From the NCBI GenBank assembly GCA_040391135.1, contig JBEBYL010000009.1:62001-126000 (forward strand): 64,000 bases of DNA, written 5' to 3'. This document shows, piece by piece, positions 44,884 through 53,119 of this stretch (positions are counted from its first letter, which is position 1; each line of letters begins with the position of its first letter). The notes below the pieces were generated by a model that worked only from the letters and a program-made list of their open reading frames with translations, did not search any database and had not been told where the DNA came from. The DNA comes from G025836975 sp040391135 (GTDB taxonomy: Bacteria > Pseudomonadota > Gammaproteobacteria > Burkholderiales > Burkholderiaceae_B). A program made the translations under genes and the position numbers.

Positions 44884-45932
44884 GATCCTAAGGTGTCGAT
44901 GTTTTGTGGCGTACCGGCGCTGTTGGCTCCGGCCGCCCTGGCCATGATTGGCTCGTTGGATGGATGGCGATCAAACCATTGCTCTATGGCACGGGCCTGA
45001 TCGCGGGTGGTGCCGATTTCGTTGATGCGCGGCAGGAATTCCCCGGCGTCGGGCATGTCGGCCAGATACCAGCCTATATGCTTGCGGGCGGACCGCACAC
45101 CGGTGAATTCTCCGTAAAACTGGTAATGATCTTCAAGGTGGTCCAGCAGGCAGTCGCGCAGTTCGCCATAGGTGGGCGCCGGCAAATGCTTCCCGCTGGC
45201 AAGGTAGTGGCTGATCTCCCGAAAAATCCAGGGGCGGCCTTGCGCGGCCCTTCCGACCATGACCGCATCGGCCCCCGTATACTCTAGTACGGATTTGGCT
45301 TTTTCGGGACTATCGATATCCCCATTGGCGATGACCGGAATTCCCAATGCCTGCTTTACCTCGCGTATCGTATCGTATTCCGCCTGCCCTTGATACAAAT
45401 CGCAGCGGGTGCGGCCATGCAGGGTCAGGGCGGCGATGCCTATGTCCTCCGCCATTTTTGCAATGCGCACGGCATTGCGCGATTCGCGGTCCCAGCCGGT
45501 GCGCGTTTTCAAGGTAACCGGCACGCCCAGGGGGGCGCAGGCATCGACCACACTGCGCAAGATGCGGCCGACCTGGTTTTCGTCGCGCAGCAGCGCCGAG
45601 CCGGACGCTACGTTGCACACCTTCTTTACCGGGCAGCCCATATTGATGTCGATAATGCGCGCGCCCTTGCGGACATTGAATACGGCGGCTTCGGCCATCA
45701 TTTCCGGGTCTGATCCCGCAATCTGCACGGCGATGGGGTCGATTTCCCCATCGTGGTCCAGCCTTCTGGATGTCTTCACGCTGTTCCACAGCCGCGGGTT
45801 GCTGGCCGCCATCTCGGACACGGCATAGCCCGCCCCCAGCGCCTTGCATAGCTTGCGGTAGGGGCGATCGGTCACGCCCGCCATGGGCGCGACGAAAACA
45901 GGGTTGGGAAGGGACCAGGAGCCGATGCGCAT
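44880..45932 (-). CDS. dusB: tRNA-dihydrouridine synthase B
   Basis: A 350-residue FMN enzyme. NPVFVAPMAGVTDRPYRKLCKALGAG is the N-terminal FMN site. DINMGCPVKKVCNVASGSALL contains the catalytic Cys in the GCP motif. LHGRTRCDLYQGQAEYD and VIANGDIDSPEKA complete the TIM barrel, and a helical domain follows. DusB reduces specific uridines of the tRNA D-loop. It heads the dusB-fis-purH-ruvC-ruvA run. Confidence 0.96.
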   Translation of the reverse strand: MRIGSWSLPNPVFVAPMAGVTDRPYRKLCKALGAGYAVSEMAASNPRLWNSVKTSRRLDHDGEIDPIAVQIAGSDPEMMAEAAVFNVRKGARIIDINMGCPVKKVCNVASGSALLRDENQVGRILRSVVDACAPLGVPVTLKTRTGWDRESRNAVRIAKMAEDIGIAALTLHGRTRCDLYQGQAEYDTIREVKQALGIPVIANGDIDSPEKAKSVLEYTGADAVMVGRAAQGRPWIFREISHYLASGKHLPAPTYGELRDCLLDHLEDHYQFYGEFTGVRSARKHIGWYLADMPDAGEFLPRINEIGTTRDQARAIEQWFDRHPSNEPIMARAAGANSAGTPQNIDTLGS

Positions 45933-45973
45933 CGGGGGATTTTAACCCCCTGCCGGATCGGCGGGCCGCAGCC

Positions 45974-47140
45974 CTAATTACGCAGGCCCTGCAACAGGTG
46001 CCGGGCCAGGGGATTGCGCAAGGCGGGAAGCATGTCGAGCGTCAGCAGGGCCAGGCCGCCCGCGTGGTCGACCAGGGGATTGCCCGTGGTGAATACCCTG
46101 GGCAGGAAATCGGTGATGCCGGCGGTCAGCCAGCGGTCGGGCCGCCGCTGGAGGGCGAATTGCGCCAGCAGGCCGGCCGGGTCGGCTTCAGGCCGGGCCA
46201 GCCAGGACGCCAGCACATGCGCCAGCTGGGCCACGTCGCGCAAACCCAGATTCAGGCCCTGTCCCGCCACCGGGTGCAGGGTTTGGGCGGCGTTGCCGAT
46301 GGCCACGCAACGGGCATTGAGCAGCGATGGGCCGGCATGCATGCTCAAGGGAAACACGTGCCGTTCGCCCACAGGCTGAAATTGCCCCAGCCGGCTGCCG
46401 AACATGCCGTAAAGGGCCTCGGCGAAAGCGTTGTCGTCCAGGGAGCGGATGCGCGCGGCCTCCGCGGGCGGGCAACACCACACGACACCGTACAGGTCGT
46501 CTCCGTGAGGATGGGGCAGAATCGCCAGGGGGCCATTCCGGGTGAAGCGCTCGAACGCCCACCCCGATCCGGGCCGGGAAGCGCGGACGGTGGCCAACAC
46601 CGCATCCTGGCGATACTGGCGTTCGACCCCTTGCGGCCGGATGCCGTCCGACTGGACGGCCAGCGCGCTGCGAATGCGGCTTGCGCCCAGGTCGAGTTCA
46701 ACCTGTCCGGCAGTCAAGGCCAGTGTGGGCGACGCTTCGATCAGGGCCACGCCGCTGTCCAGCAGTGCCCGATGCAGGCTGGATAACAAATCGTCGTAGC
46801 CCACGACGCTGCCCAGCCTCGGGACTTCCAGCTCGTCGTGCCTGATCAATGTGCGTCCAAGGCGGCCGCGTTGGGAAACATGGACGGTCGTGATGTCCGC
46901 CGATGCCGAAGGCCAGGCGGCCAACTGCTCCAGCAGTACGCGGCTGCCATGATTCAGCGCCAGAGTGCGCGGATCTATCGGCGCATCCTGTTCGGTGGAC
47001 GGATCGCGGGAAACGGCAAAGCGCCGGCCGACCAGCGCAATCCGCCCGGGACGGGGCGATTTCCGGGCCAGGGCCAGAGCCAGCGCGCTGCCCGCCGGCC
47101 CGGCGCCGCTGATGGCGATATCGTATGTGGGCGTATCCAT
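45974..47140 (-). CDS. ubiH: UbiH-family FAD monooxygenase
   Basis: A 388-residue flavoprotein hydroxylase. DIAISGAGPAGSALALALARKSP is the dinucleotide-binding fold, and GNAAQTLHPVAGQGLNLGLRDVAQLAHVLA is the second FAD motif, with the Asn and Gln spelling typical of UbiH rather than the GDAAH of UbiF. It likely hydroxylates a ubiquinone precursor ring under aerobic conditions. The start MDTPTYD at 47140 is preferred to 47212, which overlaps the next promoter. It stands as a single gene, divergent from the TM2 protein gene. Confidence 0.86.
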   Translation of the reverse strand: MDTPTYDIAISGAGPAGSALALALARKSPRPGRIALVGRRFAVSRDPSTEQDAPIDPRTLALNHGSRVLLEQLAAWPSASADITTVHVSQRGRLGRTLIRHDELEVPRLGSVVGYDDLLSSLHRALLDSGVALIEASPTLALTAGQVELDLGASRIRSALAVQSDGIRPQGVERQYRQDAVLATVRASRPGSGWAFERFTRNGPLAILPHPHGDDLYGVVWCCPPAEAARIRSLDDNAFAEALYGMFGSRLGQFQPVGERHVFPLSMHAGPSLLNARCVAIGNAAQTLHPVAGQGLNLGLRDVAQLAHVLASWLARPEADPAGLLAQFALQRRPDRWLTAGITDFLPRVFTTGNPLVDHAGGLALLTLDMLPALRNPLARHLLQGLRN

Positions 47141-47220
47141 GCGTATTCCCCGCTCTACTACAATGAGCAAGATTGTAAGGTTTCGAGACATGCCGTCCCG
47201 AAATGTCCTCAAGGCAGCTC

Positions 47221-47658
47221 ATGACGCAATTTACCACTCCCACCCGCCATCGAAGCAAGGCCGCAGCCGCTTGGCTGGCCTGCCTGCTGGGCGTCTTCGG
47301 CGCTCATTGGTGGTATGTGGGCCGGCCCAAGGCGTGGATGCTTACGGCATTTTCCGTGGCCATGCTCGTGTTGGCCCAGTTCTATCCGGTATGGTGGGAC
47401 AACCCCGCCTTTCTGGTATTGATTGTTCCCATCACGGCAGGCTATATCGAAGCCCTGGTGTTCGCCTTGAAGCCGGACGAGTGGTTCGATGCCAAGTACA
47501 ACCAGGGTTCGGGCCGCGTGAATCGCACGGGCTGGGACGCCGTTCTTGCCGCGATTGCCACCACATTCTTTGGCGGCACCGTACTGGTGTTCGGCATTGC
47601 CCTCATTGTGATGCACGTCTATACCGCGATGGGTTGGCTGGACGGCTACGTTTTTTAG
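47221..47658 (+). CDS. TM2/NINE-like small membrane protein
   Basis: A 145-residue protein. AAWLACLLGVFGAHWWYVGRPKAWMLTA has the G-x-x-G-x-H-x-x-Y-x-G pattern of TM2 domains, followed by two further hydrophobic segments and a charged loop (LKPDEWFDAKYNQGSG). TM2 proteins are small membrane proteins of unclear job. AAGG before the ATG at 47221 supports that start over 47203. It lies just upstream of the manganese riboswitch. Confidence 0.75.
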   Translation: MTQFTTPTRHRSKAAAAWLACLLGVFGAHWWYVGRPKAWMLTAFSVAMLVLAQFYPVWWDNPAFLVLIVPITAGYIEALVFALKPDEWFDAKYNQGSGRVNRTGWDAVLAAIATTFFGGTVLVFGIALIVMHVYTAMGWLDGYVF

Positions 47659-47688
47659 CAAAGGCCCGGCGCCGCGTCGCCGGTCTGA

Positions 47689-47694
47689 TAGAAT
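47689..47694 (+). promoter_or_regulatory. probable -10 box ahead of the riboswitch
   Basis: TAGAAT within GATAGAATGCC ends 14 bases before the first riboswitch helix, so transcription would begin near 47701. No good -35 hexamer is visible, since the upstream bases are GC-rich. Confidence 0.4.
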
Positions 47695-47707
47695 GCCACT
47701 TCTTTCC

Positions 47708-47838
47708 GTCATTGGGGAGTAGCCAGCCCTGGCGTCGCGCCAGGGGGCTTGCATCAACATACTTGGTGAACCTCACTATGGTGCAAGCGGTTGCGGCAGC
47801 CACGCTGCCAGAATCAGGCGAGACCTTTGGCCATTGAC
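47708..47838 (+). promoter_or_regulatory. yybP-ykoY (manganese) riboswitch
   Basis: The 131-base leader has the class signature. P1 pairs GTCATTGG (47708-47715) with CCATTGAC (47831-47838), one mismatch. GGGGAGTAGCC follows in the first conserved loop. A CCCTGGCG/CGCCAGGG hairpin comes next. GCATCAACATACTTGGTG then leads to the terminal helix, with ACGCTGCC and the second conserved loop AGGCGAGACCTTTGGCC at the 3' side. yybP-ykoY RNAs bind Mn2+ and turn on manganese efflux or related genes. It lies upstream of the exchanger gene, with 65 bases between. The mode of control (terminator or ribosome-site masking) is not obvious. Confidence 0.88.
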
Positions 47839-47903
47839 CGCTGCCTTTGCCGGGCCTGCGTATCAATGCGCCTTGGTTTTTCGTACGCCCGGCCTGATTC
47901 CCT

Positions 47904-48896
47904 ATGCTGCTCACCCTGTTTCTGTTCATCGCCTCGGCCGTCGCCATTTATCTTGCCTGTGAATTCTTCGTCAACGGCGTCGAATGGGTGGGCTGCCGCC
48001 TGAAATTGGGCGCCACCGCCGTCGGCACCATTTTGGCGGCATTCGGCACGGCGCTGCCCGAAAGCGCCGTTACCTTCGTTGCCGTGGTTTTCGGCAATAC
48101 CCCGGAACAAAAGGAAATCGGCGTCGGAGCCGCGCTGGGCGGTCCCCTGGTTCTGGCTACCCTGGCCTATGCCGTGGTGGGGTTCATGCTTTGGCGCAAC
48201 GGCCGTAAAGGACAACCCTGTACCATCAATGCCGATCAGCGCCGGCTGGCCAGGGACCAGGCCTGGTTCCTGGTGATCTTCATCGCAAAGATCGCGCTGG
48301 GCTTGGTGGTTTTCGCCTGGAAGCCCTGGCTGGGCCTGCTTTTCCTGCTGGTGTATGCCATATACGTCAAGCGCGAACTGGGTGCCGACGAGGGGGCGAT
48401 GATCATGGAGGACCTGGAGCCGCTGAAGCTGCGTCCGCGCAATCCCTCCATGGCGTGGTCGCTTGCGCAGACCATTCTGGCCCTGGTGGTCATCGCCGCC
48501 GCATCCCATGTTTTTGTACGTCAGATAGAGGCCATGGGCGCCTGGATGGGCATGGCCCCGCATATGGCTGCCTTGCTGCTGGCGCCGGTGGCCACGGAGC
48601 TGCCCGAAATCATGAATGCCTTCATCTGGGTCCGGCAGGGCAAGGAGAGGCTGGCCCTGGCCAATATTTCGGGCGCCATGATGATACAGGCCACCATACC
48701 CAGCGCCATGGCTATTTTCATGACGCCCTGGCTGCTGGATACGCCGCTGCTGGTCGCCGGCGGGCTGACCATGCTGAGCGTGGGCTTGCTTTGGCTGGGA
48801 TTCAGGCGGGGGACAATGCGGGTGCCCATGCTGGCCGGCGTCAGCGGCTTTTACGTATTGTTTGCCGTATTCGTCGTGCTGCGTTTCGCACGCTAA
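47904..48896 (+). CDS. CaCA (sodium/calcium exchanger) family transporter, probable Mn2+ efflux
   Basis: A 330-residue polytopic protein with two inverted alpha repeats: GTILAAFGTALPESAVTFVAVVFGN in the first half and LLLAPVATELPEIMNAFIWVRQGKERLALANISGAMM in the second. Each carries the (G/A)TxLPE ion-binding motif of the family. The upstream yybP-ykoY riboswitch makes manganese, rather than calcium, the likely physiological cation. A start further upstream is excluded by the leader. No other transporter subunit is needed. Confidence 0.85.
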   Translation: MLLTLFLFIASAVAIYLACEFFVNGVEWVGCRLKLGATAVGTILAAFGTALPESAVTFVAVVFGNTPEQKEIGVGAALGGPLVLATLAYAVVGFMLWRNGRKGQPCTINADQRRLARDQAWFLVIFIAKIALGLVVFAWKPWLGLLFLLVYAIYVKRELGADEGAMIMEDLEPLKLRPRNPSMAWSLAQTILALVVIAAASHVFVRQIEAMGAWMGMAPHMAALLLAPVATELPEIMNAFIWVRQGKERLALANISGAMMIQATIPSAMAIFMTPWLLDTPLLVAGGLTMLSVGLLWLGFRRGTMRVPMLAGVSGFYVLFAVFVVLRFAR

Positions 48897-48899
48897 GGG

Positions 48900-48928
48900 T
48901 TGTCCCTAGTGGCCTGGGGCGTTACAAT
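48900..48928 (+). promoter_or_regulatory. sigma70 promoter for the structured leader
   Basis: TTGTCC (48900-48905) and TACAAT (48923-48928) with an ideal 17-base spacer lie directly after the exchanger gene stop. Transcription would start near 48935 and give a leader of about 275 bases before the MgtC-C-like gene. Confidence 0.6.
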
Positions 48929-48949
48929 ACGAGTTGTTCATTTTATAGG

Positions 48950-49055
48950 AGCTGTGCGGTGAATTCCGACCCCGGCGATAGTAGCAGCCGATCTTGCATC
49001 GGCTTATCCATCACCAGGCGCGCCTAGGCAGCAGCAGGCTACACCAAGCACAGCT
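48950..49055 (+). promoter_or_regulatory. three-way-junction-like structured RNA leader, class unknown
   Basis: The 5' strand AGCTGTGCGGTG (48950-48961) pairs with CACC-AA-GCACAGCT (49042-49055), giving 12 base pairs with one AA bulge. Inside are a hairpin GATA..GCCGAT-cttgc-ATCGGC.TATC (48977-49008) and a second arm around GCCT..AGGC (49022-49039). Downstream follow an independent 9-base stem CCACGCCCT / AGGGCGTGG, a GAATGC/GCATTC hairpin and a T-run (about 49124-49129) before the gene. The shape is riboswitch-like. I could not match it to a class that I know. Confidence 0.5.
48959..49027 (+). CDS. possible 22-codon leader peptide
   Basis: GTG AAT TCC ... to a TAG, reading VNSDPGDSSSRSCIGLSITRRA, lies 7 bases after an AGGAG ribosome site. 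Both the site and the GTG lie in the 5' strand of the 12-base closing helix of the structured leader, so folding would block its translation. Small leader peptides control several metal-transport operons. Coding status here is uncertain. Confidence 0.3.
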   Translation: MNSDPGDSSSRSCIGLSITRRA

Positions 49056-49209
49056 TCCGCCACGCCCTGGTTTTTCAAGGGCGTGGCAGTCGAATTGAAT
49101 GCATGGCATTCAGACTCCCGTCGTTTTTTAAAGTGTTGAATCCTTCGCTCGCGTAGCGGCGGATTCCTGCGCCGCATTCGCGGCGCGCATGAATACATTG
49201 GGGGTTTTT

Positions 49210-49545
49210 ATGCGTCTGTTCAATTTGTTTTTGCGCCGTGCCGGCGTCCAGTCGGCTCCCATCCGCATCCCCAGCCGCGTATCGCGGCTTACCGTGGTTT
49301 GCCCGCAGCACGTGCTGGCCGATGTCCGCAAGCAAATCTATCTCGACTTCGAGGCGGCCGGCCTGCGGGTGGCGGCGATGTCGGTCGACCGGGCTCAGCA
49401 ACAGGGCCTGGCCAGGGCCTGCGTTACCGTGAATTGTCCGCCCGAGCTGCGTCCGGTGCTGATGTCCCAGGCGCGCCAGCTCAGTTCGCTTCCAGGCGTG
49501 CATCAGGTGCAATGGGGTGATCGCCGCCATATTGCTTTAAACTAA
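49210..49545 (+). CDS. stand-alone MgtC C-terminal-domain-like (ACT-like) protein
   Basis: A 111-residue soluble protein. SRLTVVCPQHVLADVRKQIYLDFEAAGLRVAAMSVDRAQ, then LARACVTVNCP, then a final LSSLPGVHQVQWGD give the beta-alpha-beta-beta-alpha-beta order and the LS-x-x-P-x-V-x-x-V-x-W end typical of the cytosolic domain of MgtC/SapB proteins. The membrane part of MgtC is absent. The ATG at 49210 follows a GGGGG stretch 7 bases upstream; the frame also opens at 49189. The long structured leader before it suggests regulated expression. The role is unknown. Confidence 0.55.
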   Translation: MRLFNLFLRRAGVQSAPIRIPSRVSRLTVVCPQHVLADVRKQIYLDFEAAGLRVAAMSVDRAQQQGLARACVTVNCPPELRPVLMSQARQLSSLPGVHQVQWGDRRHIALN

Positions 49546-49574
49546 CAGCGTTCGCGCTTACTGGATTTTGCCCC

Positions 49575-50438
49575 ATGAATTTGATCGATTGGCTTACGCC
49601 TTGGGAATTTTCTCCAACGCTGCTGCTGATGTTCTTCGTGGGCATTGTTCTGTTCGTGCGCGGGACCCGGGTCCATCGCGTCAGCAAGGCGCGCCAGGCC
49701 TTTTTCTGGATAGGCCTGGTATTTCTGTACCTGTCCCTGCATACCCGCGTCGACTACTACGCCGAGCGCATGTTCTTCATCCACCGGCTGCAGCACCTGG
49801 TGCTGCATCACCTTGGGCCGCTGCTGATCATGGGCGCCTACCCCGGCCAGGTCTTGCGGGCCGGCCTGCCCATGTCCTGGCGCCTGCGCCTGCGCGACTT
49901 TCGCGCCAGCGCCCCGGGCCGAGGCCTGGTGGCTGTTCTGACCAACAAGTACCTGGTGCCTTTCCTGTTCGTGGTGCTGGTAATAGGCTTCCTGATTCCC
50001 ACGGTGCAGTTTTATTCCATGCTCGATTGGCGCCTGTACCGCTTCATGAACTGGTCGGTTGTCATCAGCGGCTTCATGTACTGGAACCTGATCCTGGACC
50101 GCCGGCCCAGCCCGCCCGCCGTGCTGTCGCCGGGCGGCCGCATTATCTCGCCCGTGGTGACCATGGTTCCGCAAATGGTGGTCGGCGCCATCATCACCTT
50201 CACTGAACACGACCTTTATCCCATCTTCGACCTTTGCGGCCGCGCCATACCCGGCATGACGGCGGTGACCGACCAGGCCATAGGCGGACTGACCATGTGG
50301 GTGCTTGCGGGCTTCGTCGAAGTGTTCGGCCTGCTGTTCGCGCTGGCTACGCTCATGCGCTTGTCGGCTCGTAACCGGCTGCCCAACAAGCAGGATATCC
50401 GGCGGGCTCAACAGGCCGCCGTTATTTCCGCCACCTGA
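49575..50438 (+). CDS. ctaG: CtaG-family cytochrome c oxidase assembly factor (caa3 type)
   Basis: A 287-residue membrane protein with about seven helices. The sequence has the family's ERMFFIHRLQHLVLHHLGPLLIMGAYPGQ, with the conserved His cluster, GFLIPTVQFY and IITFTEHDLYPIFDLCGR. Caa3-type CtaG proteins supply copper to cytochrome oxidase CuB. No terminal oxidase genes are near, so the partner is elsewhere. A good ribosome site is not evident. Confidence 0.88.
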   Translation: MNLIDWLTPWEFSPTLLLMFFVGIVLFVRGTRVHRVSKARQAFFWIGLVFLYLSLHTRVDYYAERMFFIHRLQHLVLHHLGPLLIMGAYPGQVLRAGLPMSWRLRLRDFRASAPGRGLVAVLTNKYLVPFLFVVLVIGFLIPTVQFYSMLDWRLYRFMNWSVVISGFMYWNLILDRRPSPPAVLSPGGRIISPVVTMVPQMVVGAIITFTEHDLYPIFDLCGRAIPGMTAVTDQAIGGLTMWVLAGFVEVFGLLFALATLMRLSARNRLPNKQDIRRAQQAAVISAT

Positions 50439-50457
50439 CTTCCTTCGTTCCGGACAC

Positions 50458-51972
50458 ATGACCGCCGCAAGACATTCATTCCGAAACATGCTCCGCTCCC
50501 GTATCCTGTGCGCCGGCCTGGTCGCATCCCTGACCGTTTGGCCGTTGCCGGCGGGGGCGCAGCCGATAGGAATCCCCAGCATGGGCTCGGCATCGTCCGC
50601 AGAGCTTTCGCCCGCGCTGGAACGCACCCTGGGCGACGCGATCATGGAGCAGGGCCGGCGTGACCCCACTTATATCGCCGATCCTGATGTCAGCCAGTAC
50701 CTTACCGCCATGGGGCGGCGGCTGGCGGCGCATGCGCCGGGCGGAACGCCTCAGCCCATAACGGTGTTCGGCGTGCGCGATGCGCAGATCAATGCCTTTG
50801 CGCTGCCGGGCGGCTATATCGGCGTCAACAGCGGCTTGGTGGTGTCCGCGCAAAGTGAATCCGAGCTGGCGTCGGTGATTGCGCACGAAATAGGGCACGT
50901 CGTCCAGCGGCATATCGCCCGCGGGATGACGCAGCGTTCGCAAAGCAGCGGCGTCATGATGGCGGCTCTTGCGGCTGCCCTGCTGGCAGCCTTGTCGGGC
51001 AGCGGCGACCTGGCCATGGGCGTGGCCGCTTTCGGCCAGGCCGCGGCTGTTGACCGGCAATTGGGCTTTTCCCGCCAGGCCGAGCAAGAAGCCGACCGGG
51101 CCGGATTCGAAATGATGCGCAAGACCGGTTTCGACCCAGGCGGCATGGTGCGCATGTTCAATCAGCTAAGCAACGCCTCCAGGCTGAATGAAGGCACGGG
51201 CGGCGGTGGCTATACCAGTACCCATCCCTTGTCCATACAGCGCATGTCCGATATACAGAATCGCGTCAGCGAACTGCCCGTCATACATCATCAGGATACG
51301 GACACCTTCTGGTACGTGCGCGCCAAGCTGCGCGTGGCGCAGGCGCGCGATGGCCAGGCGCTGCGCCTGGCCATGGAGAAACTGCAGCTGGATGCGCGGC
51401 AGACCAGCGGCGTGGAACAGTCGGCCGCATGGTATGGCCTGGCCTATGCCGATAGCCGGAAGAAAGATTTTGCGTCGGCGCAGCGGGCCTTGGACAAGGC
51501 CCGGGAAGGCGGCCGCAACTCGCCCGAAATCGCCGCTTTATCCGTTGTGCTGGCACTGGGGCAAGGCGATCAGGCGCAAGCCTTGGCGCTGGCCCAGTCC
51601 GCCTGGGATCATTGGCCCGACAGCCAGGGCATCGCCTTGGCCCGAGTCGATGCCTTGCAGAAAACCGGACGGGATTCCGATGCCGTGACTTTTCTGGCGG
51701 AGCGGATCAAGCAGTGGCCGGAATTGCCGCGCCTGTATCAGTTGCAGGCGCAAAGCCAGGAGCGCCTTGGACGCAAGGTCGAGGCCCGGCGCACCATGGC
51801 TACTTATTATGAATTGACCGGCGCCTTGCCGACCGCTGTCGAGCAGTTGCAGCAGGCGCGCGGCCTGAGCAAGGACTTTTACGTGCAATCCGAGCTCGAT
51901 GTGCAGATACGCACACTGAAGGAACGCCTGAAATCGGATCGCGAACTGCTGGAGCGTTTCAAGTCTTCCTGA
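50458..51972 (+). CDS. bepA: M48-family periplasmic metalloprotease with TPR domain (BepA-like)
   Basis: A 504-residue exported protein. A signal peptide spans MTAARHSFRNMLRSRILCAGLVASLTVWPLPAGA. The protease domain has HEIGHVVQRHIARGM, the HExxH zinc site. The second half is helical repeats (AQSAWDHWPDSQGIALARVDALQK, YQLQAQSQERLGRKVEARRTM), as in BepA/YfgC, which checks outer-membrane protein LptD assembly. The start at 50458 overlaps nothing and begins with a signal peptide. Confidence 0.93.
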   Translation: MTAARHSFRNMLRSRILCAGLVASLTVWPLPAGAQPIGIPSMGSASSAELSPALERTLGDAIMEQGRRDPTYIADPDVSQYLTAMGRRLAAHAPGGTPQPITVFGVRDAQINAFALPGGYIGVNSGLVVSAQSESELASVIAHEIGHVVQRHIARGMTQRSQSSGVMMAALAAALLAALSGSGDLAMGVAAFGQAAAVDRQLGFSRQAEQEADRAGFEMMRKTGFDPGGMVRMFNQLSNASRLNEGTGGGGYTSTHPLSIQRMSDIQNRVSELPVIHHQDTDTFWYVRAKLRVAQARDGQALRLAMEKLQLDARQTSGVEQSAAWYGLAYADSRKKDFASAQRALDKAREGGRNSPEIAALSVVLALGQGDQAQALALAQSAWDHWPDSQGIALARVDALQKTGRDSDAVTFLAERIKQWPELPRLYQLQAQSQERLGRKVEARRTMATYYELTGALPTAVEQLQQARGLSKDFYVQSELDVQIRTLKERLKSDRELLERFKSS

Positions 51973-52018
51973 GCAATGGAGTCGGGACCTGAGCCCAATC
52001 ATCCTGCCTGGCCATCAG

Positions 52019-53110
52019 TTACGTCCCGGTTTCGAAGAAGCGTGCCAACCGGACAGGCAGCCATCCTATATGGCCGGGAAAGGGGCTGGTCACGAATCCG
52101 ACATGGCCGCCTTCCGCCGGCTGGTGCAGCAAAATGGACGACGAACAGTCTTGCGACCCAGGCAGCGATGGTCCGGGAATGAAGGGATCGTTGCGCGCGT
52201 TCAACAGCAAGGTGGGGACGGCGATGGTTTTCAGATACGGCTTGCTGGACGCCCTGGTCCAGTAGTCCAGCGCATTCTTGTAGCCATGCATGGGGGCGGT
52301 ATACAGGTCGTCGAATTCGCGCAGGCTTCTGGCCTGGTTGATGCGCAGCACGTCGATGTTGCCCGGGAAACGCTTGGCTTTTTCCTGCATCTTGACCTTC
52401 ATCGTCTTCAGGAAGTAGCGCGAATACAGCTTTCTCCCCAGCCATGATTCCGACAGGCAGGTCCCGCAGGCGACCAGATCCAGCGGAACCGAGACCGCTG
52501 CGCAAGCCGCAAGCCATGAGAGCTCCTGCGCTTGTTCGCCGATGTGTTTCAGCATGGCGTTGCCGCCCATGGAAACGCCTACGGCATGCCAGCGCGCACC
52601 CGGCACACGCTGGCGCACCGTGCGCAGAATGAAATCGATGTCGGCGGAGTCCCCGGAGTAATAGGCGCGCGCCATGCGATTGGGGAAGCCCGAGCATCCG
52701 CGGAAATGCGCAATGACGACGATCCAGCCGCGAGCCCGGAAATGCTGGGCGATGGCCTGGGCATAATGGCTATGGCTGCTGCCTTCCAGGCCATGGAACA
52801 GTACCAGCGCGTTTGTGCCGGCGTCGCCGGGCGTACCCGCCCAGTCGTCGTCCTGCATCCAGCGCCTGGCCGCGGTCCGTGCAAGCCTGGTATCGGGTTT
52901 CGCCGCCTGGCCGTTCGCAAGGCGGTCGGAAAACAGTCCCGGGCCCGTCCAGTCGAAGTCCAGGAAATCCCCGTCCGGCGTGTCGACGCGCTCGCGCACG
53001 AAGGCGATACGGTGGTAACGCGCAACCAGCGCGCCATACAGGGTTTGCAGATGCCCTCCAGGCAGCCAGGCAGGCGTTGGGCAGGGAGATGTGTCGAACT
53101 TTGCTGTCAC
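52019..53110 (-). CDS. yheT: YheT-family alpha/beta hydrolase
   Basis: A 363-residue hydrolase. PAWLPGGHLQTLYGALVAR is the family N-terminus. The nucleophile elbow is GVSMGGNAML and the catalytic His is in PAEGGHVGFVT. E. coli YheT is of unknown substrate. The downstream gene on the other strand (bepA) ends 47 bases away, and the upstream small gene lies 10 bases beyond its start. Confidence 0.9.
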   Translation of the reverse strand: MTAKFDTSPCPTPAWLPGGHLQTLYGALVARYHRIAFVRERVDTPDGDFLDFDWTGPGLFSDRLANGQAAKPDTRLARTAARRWMQDDDWAGTPGDAGTNALVLFHGLEGSSHSHYAQAIAQHFRARGWIVVIAHFRGCSGFPNRMARAYYSGDSADIDFILRTVRQRVPGARWHAVGVSMGGNAMLKHIGEQAQELSWLAACAAVSVPLDLVACGTCLSESWLGRKLYSRYFLKTMKVKMQEKAKRFPGNIDVLRINQARSLREFDDLYTAPMHGYKNALDYWTRASSKPYLKTIAVPTLLLNARNDPFIPGPSLPGSQDCSSSILLHQPAEGGHVGFVTSPFPGHIGWLPVRLARFFETGT

Positions 53111-53119
53111 GGCCCGCCT

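Noticed and set aside
46965..47837. 290-residue frame crossing the ubiH start, the TM2 gene and the manganese riboswitch
   Set aside because: It overlaps two genes and a structured RNA with better support, and its residues show no family pattern.
48950..49210. 4.5S, 6S, M-box, NiCo or second yybP-ykoY RNA in the leader before the MgtC-C-like gene
   Set aside because: The conserved loops of each class as I remember them are missing, so it is reported as an unclassified structured leader.
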